From Burkholderiales bacterium UBA2647 (GTDB taxonomy: Bacteria; Pseudomonadota; Gammaproteobacteria; Burkholderiales; Burkholderiaceae_E): 8,700 nt of DNA. The stretch covers positions 5,899-14,598 of the forward strand of contig DENJ01000117.1 of NCBI GenBank assembly GCA_002359635.1, written 5' to 3'. Shown here piece by piece: positions 1-4,836 of this stretch. The position numbers were made by a program, and so were the translations under genes. Position 1 is the first letter of the stretch; every line of letters starts with the position of its first letter. A model generated the notes under the pieces. That model worked only from the letters and a program-made list of their open reading frames with translations. It ran no database searches and was not told where the DNA came from.

Positions 1-369
1 GCGCCGTTGCACCTGACCTCGGTGGGTAAGCTGTTTCTTGCCGCCGATGATGTGAAGACCGTGCGTTCCTACGCCATGCGCACGGAGCTGAGCGGCCAAA
101 CGCCCAACTCGATCACAGAGCTTAACCGCCTGGAACAGGAGTTATCCCAGGTGAGAACAATGGGTTTTGCACGCGATAACGAAGAACTTGAGCCCGGGGT
201 GCGTTGTATTGCCGCGGGGATTTATGACGATACTGCAAAGCTTGTCGCCGGCCTTTCTATTTCGGCCCCCGCGAATCAAGGTCAGGACACCTGGGTAAGT
301 TGGATTTGCGAAACCGCAAGAAAAATTTCCTCATCGCTTGGGTATGACGGCCCGTCGCGAACCCGCTGA
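1..369 (+). CDS. IclR-family transcriptional regulator, C-terminal part (5' truncated by window edge)
   Basis: The frame is open from base 1 to the TGA at 367-369, giving about 122 residues. It begins inside the protein (Ala-Pro-Leu-His-Leu-Thr-Ser-Val-Gly-Lys), so the apparent TTG at base 7 is not a start. This opening matches the start of the IclR effector-binding domain (PLHxTxxGKxxLA), and the later CIAAGIYDD...LVAGLSISAPA stretch matches that domain's characteristic core (IAAPVFD..G.VVAALSVSGP in typical members). The N-terminal winged helix-turn-helix lies outside the window. IclR proteins are cytoplasmic dimeric or tetrameric DNA-binding regulators whose C-terminal domain binds a small metabolite; the ligand and target genes cannot be read here. 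The gene is convergent with the peptidase gene at 375, with 5 bp between stop codons and no terminator hairpin visible. Family assignment is fairly secure; function is open. Confidence 0.85.
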   Translation, partial: APLHLTSVGKLFLAADDVKTVRSYAMRTELSGQTPNSITELNRLEQELSQVRTMGFARDNEELEPGVRCIAAGIYDDTAKLVAGLSISAPANQGQDTWVSWICETARKISSSLGYDGPSRTR

Positions 370-374
370 AAGCC

Positions 375-1550
375 TCAGGAATACTTGAGCTCAATCCAGT
401 GTCGCAGCCGCTGCGCGTCGGCGAATCGCGCGAGCTTTTGCTTGGCATCCAACAAGACCATGACCATGGCCTTGCCTTCAATGCGTACTTGCATCACAAG
501 ACAATTGCCTGCTTCAGAGATGTAGCCTGTTTTTTGTAATTCGATGTCCCATTTAGGGTTATGCGTGAGGCGATTGGTATTGCGATAAGCAAGCGTTGAA
601 CGCCCGGCGTCCACATGCAGCCCGGGCGATGTGGAGTACTGACGAATCAAAGGGTATTCACCGGCAGCCTGCACCATCTTGGCCAGATCTCTCGCCGTCG
701 AGACATTGCGGCTAGACAGGCCTGTTGGCTCAACAAATCGCGTGTCGTTCATCCCTAGCAAACGCGATTTCGCATTCATGGCAGACACAAAAGCTTGCAA
801 CCCACCCGGATAGTAGCGACCCAGTGCATTCGCCGCCCGGTTCTCCGAGGACATCAAGGCCAGATGCAGCAGCTCCGCCCGACTCAGGCGGGTCCCCACG
901 CGCAGCCGCGAATTCGTGCCCTTCTCACTGTCGATATCCTCTTTGGTAATTTCAAGCACTTGGTGCAAATCCTGCTGCGCATCAATGACCACCATGGAGG
1001 TCATCAACTTACTGATGGATGCAATGGGCAACACAATCTCAGCATTTTTTTCAAAAACAACTTTGCCACTGTCGGAGTCCATCACATAGGCCACCGATGA
1101 GCGCAAATCAAGCGGATCGTCTGTGCCATGCAGGCCGAGTTTTTGTCCGTTAGAGGGCCTCGCTGGGGCCTGATCGGGAGCAACCACCGACGATTTAGCC
1201 GCTTCCTTGCCTGAATTTGCTGCTGAAGCGCTCGATGAGGCTGAAGCCGCTCCCGCGGCAGCACTGCCTGCGGCCGCTGCAGCGAGCGTCTTTTTCTTGT
1301 TGAGCAAGCTTGGGCCACCGCGCTTGACATCTTTGCGCGCCGGCTTGGCTGCAAAACCGCCTGATGTGGCTGACTTCTTCGAAGCAGGCTGAGAAGCTTT
1401 CTTTTTTGCTTGATCCGGATTCTTAACCCTCGGCTGTAGGCCATTGGCCCGTTCTTTGACGCTTTGCTGCTGGGCTTCAAGCCTTGGAACAAAGGCCAAC
1501 AAAATCAGTGAAAGCGTGAGAAAACCGACCAGCCGGAATGAAAGCATCAT
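375..1550 (-). CDS. pbpG: D-alanyl-D-alanine endopeptidase, PbpG/PBP7-like (peptidase S11)
   Basis: This is a periplasmic serine peptidase expected to cut D-Ala-mDAP cross-links in peptidoglycan. Numbered from the ATG at 1550 (391 aa), residues 1-26 form a Sec signal peptide (Arg followed by a Leu/Phe-rich core, then LEA before QQQ). Residues about 30-140 are an Ala/Ser/Lys-rich linker including a run of Ala near 90-112. The catalytic domain carries all three penicillin-binding motifs: S178-I-S-K181 (SxxK), S235-E-N237 (SxN) and K340-T-G342 (KTG). Length exceeds the roughly 310 aa of E. coli PbpG because of the linker. An in-frame GTG at 1565 would add five residues but has no Shine-Dalgarno; the ATG at 1550 has a weak GGTGA about 11 nt upstream, and ATG 1547 is also possible. 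It lies 99 bp downstream of the nitroreductase on the same strand, so a shared transcript is possible. Family call is strong; endopeptidase rather than carboxypeptidase is inferred from the overall PbpG-like domain. Confidence 0.9.
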   Translation of the reverse strand: MMLSFRLVGFLTLSLILLAFVPRLEAQQQSVKERANGLQPRVKNPDQAKKKASQPASKKSATSGGFAAKPARKDVKRGGPSLLNKKKTLAAAAAGSAAAGAASASSSASAANSGKEAAKSSVVAPDQAPARPSNGQKLGLHGTDDPLDLRSSVAYVMDSDSGKVVFEKNAEIVLPIASISKLMTSMVVIDAQQDLHQVLEITKEDIDSEKGTNSRLRVGTRLSRAELLHLALMSSENRAANALGRYYPGGLQAFVSAMNAKSRLLGMNDTRFVEPTGLSSRNVSTARDLAKMVQAAGEYPLIRQYSTSPGLHVDAGRSTLAYRNTNRLTHNPKWDIELQKTGYISEAGNCLVMQVRIEGKAMVMVLLDAKQKLARFADAQRLRHWIELKYS

Positions 1551-1649
1551 GTTTAATCTTGTCACCGCTAAAAACCCAAACCAAATGAGCCGCGCCGCCT
1601 GGGCTGATCGAGCATCGGGTACCGCAATCCGATCCTGATAGCCATCAAC

Positions 1650-2354
1650 TCAGCTGCCAGCTTTTGCCTTAACAAAACGCGCAAACTCCGTTGCCGCCAC
1701 ACGCTCAGTCAGCAATCGATTTTCGATGGCTGCTTCGTCGGCATAGCCTAGTGCCATGCCACAGACCAACTGCTTGGAATCATCAAGTTCCAAGAACGAC
1801 GTCACAACACCTTGCAAGCTCAGCCAGGCCGCTTGCGGGCAGGTATCAAGCCCGTGGCCCCTCGCCGCAATCATCAGCGACTGCAAGAACATCCCATAGT
1901 CGAGCCAACTACCCTGTGAGAGTATGTTGTCGATGGTAAAAAACAAGCCCACCGGCGCGTCAAAAAAACAATAATTACGCGCATGCTGTCGATGCATTGC
2001 CTCCTTGTCACCCTTAGCGATACCCAGCAACGCGTAAAGATCAAAACCGACTTTGCGGCGACGATCGAGGTATGGCGACACCCAATGCTTTGGATAGTAG
2101 TCGTAGGGCTCGGGCTGTGCGGCCAAGGCCTGAGGATCGTTAAAACATGCCTGGGCAAGCTGCACGAGTTGCGCCAATGCTTCGCCCTTTAAGACATGGA
2201 CTTGCCAGGGCTGGGTGTTTGTGCCCGAGGGTGCGCGCGCCGCGAGTTCAAGTAAATGCAACACCAAGGCATCAGGTACATCCGTGGGTAGGAATGCACG
2301 CACCGAACGGCGCGATTGAAGCGCCTGGTCAACCGGATGAGTGATCGTATTCAA
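1650..2354 (-). CDS. Nitroreductase family protein (FMN-dependent oxidoreductase), probable TTG start
   Basis: This is a cytoplasmic flavoprotein of the nitroreductase fold, which uses NAD(P)H to reduce nitroaromatics, quinones or similar acceptors; the physiological substrate is unknown. With the TTG at 2354 it is 234 aa. S14-R-R-S-V-R-A-F is the N-terminal FMN-phosphate-binding motif, and A41-P-S-G-T-N-T-Q-P-W-Q is the second hallmark. A Gly-rich GMALGYAD segment near the C terminus matches the family's GxPxGYP-like region. An in-frame GTG at 2402 would add 16 residues (RRLNRFSGYFFEGLL) unlike any nitroreductase N terminus and would lie inside the thioesterase gene. A GAAGGA Shine-Dalgarno at 2361-2366 sits 6 nt before the TTG at 2354 and overlaps the thioesterase TGA (2365-2367), so I place the start there. 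This implies translational coupling in an operon with the thioesterase. Confidence 0.88.
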   Translation of the reverse strand: MNTITHPVDQALQSRRSVRAFLPTDVPDALVLHLLELAARAPSGTNTQPWQVHVLKGEALAQLVQLAQACFNDPQALAAQPEPYDYYPKHWVSPYLDRRRKVGFDLYALLGIAKGDKEAMHRQHARNYCFFDAPVGLFFTIDNILSQGSWLDYGMFLQSLMIAARGHGLDTCPQAAWLSLQGVVTSFLELDDSKQLVCGMALGYADEAAIENRLLTERVAATEFARFVKAKAGS

Positions 2355-2360
2355 CAATAA

Positions 2361-2366
2361 TCCTTC
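2361..2366 (-). promoter_or_regulatory. Ribosome binding site that decides the nitroreductase start
   Basis: On the minus strand GAAGGA is followed by TTA, TTG, TTG. Its first bases are shared with the TGA stop of the upstream thioesterase. Spacing to the second TTG (2354-2352) is 6 nt and to the first (2357-2355) is 3 nt, which favours the second as the start codon. Confidence 0.65.
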
Positions 2367-2874
2367 AAAAAAGTACCCGCTGAATCGATTCAAGCGCCTC
2401 ACGCAGTTTGGGCGGCAAACTTTTTGGTCGTCGGCTCAGCCGATCAACATAAACATGAACAAAATGACCCTCGGCAAGCGCTTCAGCTTCACTGGACGCG
2501 AAGACGTCAATCGTATCGGTGGTTTCCCCGCGGAAGAGGCCGATTTCATAGCGAACACTGCTGTTGCCGATCCTAGCAACACGCAAGCCGGCAATCACCG
2601 TGTCAGGAAAGGCAATCGGGGCAAAATACCGGCAACCCGTCTCAACCACCAGGCCGATGACCTCACCGTGCGCTATATCGAGCACCTCGCGTTTGAGCAG
2701 GAACTGATTCACCACCGTGTCAAAAAAAGCGTAGTACTGGACATTATTGACATGGCCGTAGACGTCGTTGTCATGCCAACGCGTGGTGATGAGATGCAAA
2801 TGGGGATAGTCGCCGCGCAGGCTTCGTGCTGTTCTTGAAGTCATGACGTTCTGTCGATTAACAATCTCTGCCAT
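2365..2874 (-). CDS. Acyl-CoA thioesterase, 4-hydroxybenzoyl-CoA thioesterase/YbgC-like hotdog family
   Basis: The 169-residue protein is a single hotdog-fold domain, as usual for this family (130-170 aa), with a short N-terminal extension. Residues 31-45 read T-R-W-H-D-N-D-V-Y-G-H-V-N-N-V: the D-x-D-x-x-G-H-V-N-N signature, with D37 at the position of the catalytic Asp of YbgC-type enzymes. It is followed by an aromatic QYYAFFD helix start and by the GLVVETGCRYFAPIAFPD strand typical of these proteins. The reaction would be hydrolysis of an acyl- or aroyl-CoA to free acid and CoA in the cytoplasm; the chain type is not readable. The ATG at 2874 is used; a possible alternative is ATG 2844, and neither has a strong Shine-Dalgarno. 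It lies 84 bp downstream of the deacetylase gene and is coupled to the nitroreductase, indicating a three-gene minus-strand unit. Confidence 0.88.
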   Translation of the reverse strand: MAEIVNRQNVMTSRTARSLRGDYPHLHLITTRWHDNDVYGHVNNVQYYAFFDTVVNQFLLKREVLDIAHGEVIGLVVETGCRYFAPIAFPDTVIAGLRVARIGNSSVRYEIGLFRGETTDTIDVFASSEAEALAEGHFVHVYVDRLSRRPKSLPPKLREALESIQRVLF

Positions 2875-2958
2875 CCCTAGGGCCGCAAGCTCACGCCGTC
2901 GACAGGTCTGGCACGCTGCCCGAACACTGCTGATGCGACCTGTTTGCTGCCAAGCGAG

Positions 2959-3873
2959 TCACTGAACCCTCCCTATTCTCGCATGATGTTGGGTGCAGGC
3001 CAGCTCGATCGTTTGAAAATGAATGTAGACCGTGTCTTCAATCGGCCTGGCATAGCCGCCTCCCATGGTGATAACGCAGGGCAAGCCCCGAGCCTGACAC
3101 CAGTCAAAGACCATACGGTCGCGGGCGGCGATCCCGGCTTTGCTCAAGGCAAGTCGTCCAAGCCGGTCACCTTCATAGACATCGGCACCCGCCACATAAA
3201 GCACCCAATCCGGGCGAAAAACCTGGGCGACATCCGAAAGCGCCGCTTGCAAACTGCTTAGGTAAAGCTCATCGCCCGTCCCGTCGGCCAAAGGCCAATC
3301 GGCATCGCTATGCGCTTTGGTGAAGGGAAAGTTCTTTTCACCGTGCAAGGAAAGCGTGAAAACCGATCGATCATCGGAAAAAATGCTTGCGGTACCGTTT
3401 CCCTGATGAACATCCAAATCAAGGCACAAAACATGTTGAGCCCAGCGCCTTGACTGTACCCAGCGCGCGGCAACCGCAACATCGTTGAAGCAACAAAAGC
3501 CTTCCCCGCGATCCGCATAGGCATGATGGGTCCCACCGGCCAGACTCGCCGAATAGCCGTGCTCTCGAGCAGCCTCACAGGCGGCAAGCGTTGCCCCAAC
3601 CGAACGCCGCGAACGCTCTGCCATGGCTTCGGACCATGGGAAACCGAGTGTTCTTTGTTCCGAGGGCGACAGGCTGCCTGAGGAGATTTTTTCGATCCAG
3701 GCGGGGTGGTGGGCGAGTGCGAGTTGTCCGTCCGTTGCAGCAGGTGCCTCGCAAAGGGCCACGCCTGGCAAATCCCTTGCCACCTTTTCCCTGAGCAGTC
3801 GGTACTTTTCCATGGGAAAACGGTGCCCTTGCGGTAGGGGCAAGACGAAATGATCGCTGAAAAAGGCCTTCAT
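2959..3873 (-). CDS. Histone deacetylase family protein (zinc-dependent deacetylase)
   Basis: This is a 304-residue arginase/deacetylase-fold protein related to HDACs, acetylpolyamine amidohydrolases and AcuC. In bacteria such enzymes remove acyl groups from small amines or protein lysines; the substrate here is unknown. Visible active-site residues are the GGTHH pair (H116, H117), the zinc ligands D154 and H156 in LDLDVHQGNGT and D231 in AGADVYEGD, and the transition-state Tyr Y274 in MGGGY, so it should be catalytically competent. The reading frame is open up to 3999, but the region above 3873 (Arg/Gln-rich, no family similarity) covers the palindromes upstream of the phasin promoter. The ATG at 3873 (M-K-A-F-F-S-D-H-F-V-L-P) gives the usual HDAC-like N terminus, with a weak GAGA upstream. 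It is divergent from the phasin and first in a probable operon with the thioesterase and nitroreductase. Confidence 0.9.
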   Translation of the reverse strand: MKAFFSDHFVLPLPQGHRFPMEKYRLLREKVARDLPGVALCEAPAATDGQLALAHHPAWIEKISSGSLSPSEQRTLGFPWSEAMAERSRRSVGATLAACEAAREHGYSASLAGGTHHAYADRGEGFCCFNDVAVAARWVQSRRWAQHVLCLDLDVHQGNGTASIFSDDRSVFTLSLHGEKNFPFTKAHSDADWPLADGTGDELYLSSLQAALSDVAQVFRPDWVLYVAGADVYEGDRLGRLALSKAGIAARDRMVFDWCQARGLPCVITMGGGYARPIEDTVYIHFQTIELACTQHHARIGRVQ

Positions 3874-3919
3874 TTGTCTCGGTAGGCAAGAGGAAACAGC
3901 AAGATGGTCGATTCTACGC

Positions 3920-3956
3920 TGAACCGACCGCTGCTGTGGGTGAACCGACCGTCGGT
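3920..3956. repeat. 11-bp direct repeat with 21-bp period plus a small palindrome, upstream of the deacetylase gene
   Basis: TGAACCGACCG occurs exactly at 3920-3930 and again at 3941-3951, one repeat every 21 bp (two helical turns). The second copy runs into a perfect palindrome with 6-bp arms: ACCGAC at 3944-3949, one central base, GTCGGT at 3951-3956. On the minus strand a TAGAAT hexamer just downstream of the repeats (about 3910-3915) could be a -10 box for the deacetylase operon, but I see no good -35 for it. Such spacing is typical of activator or repressor half-sites read on one face of the helix. The protein that binds is unknown. Confidence 0.5.
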
Positions 3957-3990
3957 GCAACGCAACAAACATCACGATGTTGCGTTGCAA
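3955..3990. promoter_or_regulatory. Large inverted repeat containing two PhaR/PhbF-like operator sites
   Basis: TGCAACGCAACA at 3956-3967 and TGTTGCGTTGCA at 3978-3989 form a perfect 12-bp inverted repeat with a 10-bp spacer. Within it, 3978-3990 on the plus strand fits TG-N-TGC-N3-GCAA exactly and is itself a palindrome TGTTGC-GTT-GCAACA (3978-3992). The minus strand of 3955-3967 fits the same pattern with one mismatch in the last base. From memory, TG-N-TGC-N3-GCAA is the binding motif reported for PhbF of Herbaspirillum seropedicae, the PhaR-type PHB regulator. The right copy ends about 10 bp before the phasin -35 box. The position in front of a phasin gene supports a PhaR role; binding itself is inferred. 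Confidence 0.65.
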
Positions 3991-3999
3991 CAAAATCAC

Positions 4000-4027
4000 T
4001 TGACACGGCGAGAATTATGCGTAAACT
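4000..4027 (+). promoter_or_regulatory. Sigma70-like promoter of the phasin gene
   Basis: A consensus -35 TTGACA at 4000-4005 is followed after 16 bp by TAAACT at 4022-4027 (4 of 6 matches to TATAAT). Transcription would start near 4034, leaving a leader of about 130 nt before the phasin ATG. It is flanked on both sides by TGC-N3-GCA operator-like elements. Confidence 0.65.
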
Positions 4028-4032
4028 CTGTT

Positions 4033-4045
4033 TTGTGCGTTGCAG
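4033..4045 (+). promoter_or_regulatory. Third PhaR/PhbF-like operator, overlapping the expected phasin transcription start
   Basis: TTGTGCGTTGCAG keeps the TGC-GTT-GCA core of the upstream sites, with two mismatches to TG-N-TGC-N3-GCAA. Its centre is 55 bp from that of the exact-match site, close to five helical turns. Its position over the predicted +1 is where a repressor would block initiation or clearance. Confidence 0.45.
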
Positions 4046-4107
4046 CATTTCAAAAAACGGTCGCAAGTCTCTCCTTCGTCCCGGTGATCTCTAAGTTGTA
4101 AATGGCT

Positions 4108-4137
4108 CTCACTTCATCGTTACTCATTTCATCGTTA
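4108..4137 (+). repeat. 15-bp tandem duplication in the phasin leader
   Basis: CTCACTTCATCGTTA (4108-4122) is followed directly by CTCATTTCATCGTTA (4123-4137), differing at one base. It ends 14 bp before the AAAGGA Shine-Dalgarno of the phasin. The repeat also lies in a 13-codon frame from ATG 4102 to TAA 4141-4143 (M-A-L-T-S-S-L-L-I-S-S-L-T), which has no clear Shine-Dalgarno; I do not call it a gene. Confidence 0.6.
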
Positions 4138-4163
4138 ACTTAATCTTCCACAAAGGAACATCC

Positions 4164-4700
4164 ATGTTTACTACCCCAGAACAGTATCTTGCCGCTCACA
4201 AAGCCGCTATTGACACACTTCACGCCGTTGCGTTGAAGTCGGTTGAAGGTTTTGAGCGCATGATGGAACTCCAACTTCAGGCAACCAAGGCGTCCATGAC
4301 CGAGAGCAATGAGCAAGTCAAGGCATTGCTTGCGGCCAAAGATGCCAAAGCGCTGACCGATTTGGCCTCGCAAGGCATGCAACCCGCTGCTGACAAAGCA
4401 ACGACCTACGCCAAGCATGTTTATGACATCGCCCGCGAAACCAGCACCGAAATCGCCAAACTCTACGAAACCCAGATGACCGAGGCCAACAAGCATGTTT
4501 TCGCATCAATCGAAAGCATGGCCAAAAATGCGCCTGCAGGTTCTGAGGGCGTTGTGTCCTTCGTAAAAAGCGCGATGGCTGCATCGAACAGCGCATGGGA
4601 CCAAGTCAGCAAGACAACCCGCCAGGTTGTTGAAATGGCAGAAGCCAATGTTGCTGCTGTGACCAAGGCACCGCGCAACGGCCCACGCAAAGCCGCTTAA
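4164..4700 (+). CDS. phaP: Phasin family protein (PHB granule-associated protein)
   Basis: Phasins coat polyhydroxybutyrate granules in the cytoplasm and control their number and size. The 178-residue product is hydrophilic, Ala-rich and almost entirely amphipathic helix, without signal peptide or membrane segment. Its N terminus, T-P-E-Q-Y-L-A-A-H-K-A-A, followed by a GFERMMELQLQATKASM-type helix, then LLAAKDAKAL, QGMQPAADKATTYAKHVYDIA, is the conserved order of the Burkholderiales phasin family (Phasin_2/TIGR01841). The last 15 residues form a Lys/Arg/Ala-rich basic tail. The start is clear: AAAGGA at 4152-4157 lies 6 nt before the ATG. It is a single-gene transcript with its own promoter at 4000-4027, operator-like elements on both sides of it, and a strong terminator at 4799-4833. 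Several phasin paralogues are usual per genome, so the exact phaP number cannot be given. Confidence 0.93.
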   Translation: MFTTPEQYLAAHKAAIDTLHAVALKSVEGFERMMELQLQATKASMTESNEQVKALLAAKDAKALTDLASQGMQPAADKATTYAKHVYDIARETSTEIAKLYETQMTEANKHVFASIESMAKNAPAGSEGVVSFVKSAMAASNSAWDQVSKTTRQVVEMAEANVAAVTKAPRNGPRKAA

Positions 4701-4764
4701 TCAAGCCACGAAGCGATCAGGTCCGGTACCGATGACGCGCAGCCGGAGCTCTCATCGCCGCGAT

Positions 4765-4792
4765 TGAAGCGCGCGACAGATGCGCGGCTTCA
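4765..4792 (+). other. Imperfect GC-rich hairpin downstream of the phasin gene
   Basis: TGAAGC (4765-4770) pairs with GCTTCA (4787-4792), and the adjoining GCGC segments can extend the stem with one bulged base, around an ACAGAT loop. There is no T-tract, so it is not an intrinsic terminator by itself. It may protect the 3' end of the phasin mRNA or be incidental. The rest of 4701-4798 shows nothing else. Confidence 0.3.
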
Positions 4793-4798
4793 TGGCAG

Positions 4799-4833
4799 AA
4801 AAATCAGCTAGCCCAGGCTAGCTGATTTTTTTT
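4799..4833. terminator. Bidirectional intrinsic terminator between phasin and the oxidoreductase
   Basis: AAAAATCAGCTAGCC (4799-4813) and GGCTAGCTGATTTTT (4816-4830) are perfectly complementary over 15 bp around a CA centre. The right side continues to an eight-T run ending at 4833; the left side supplies five A, so the minus strand also reads a stem followed by T. It lies 98 bp after the phasin stop and 3 bp after the stop of the minus-strand oxidoreductase, serving both convergent genes. Confidence 0.92.
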
Positions 4834-4836
4834 GCG

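Noticed and set aside
1082..1492. 136-codon minus frame within the peptidase linker.
   Set aside because: It arises from the low-complexity linker in another frame; the residues show no family pattern.
1551..1565. GTG start at 1565 for the peptidase.
   Set aside because: No Shine-Dalgarno precedes it and the signal peptide is complete from the ATG at 1550. It is kept only as an alternative.
2341..2838. 165-codon open frame on the plus strand opposite the thioesterase.
   Set aside because: It is antisense to a gene with a clear hotdog signature, has no recognisable domain and no convincing ribosome site.
3874..3999. N-terminal extension of the deacetylase to ATG 3999 (42 more residues).
   Set aside because: The extension is Arg/Gln-rich, unlike any deacetylase N terminus, and covers the direct repeats and palindromes upstream of the phasin promoter. 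ATG 3873 gives the expected start.
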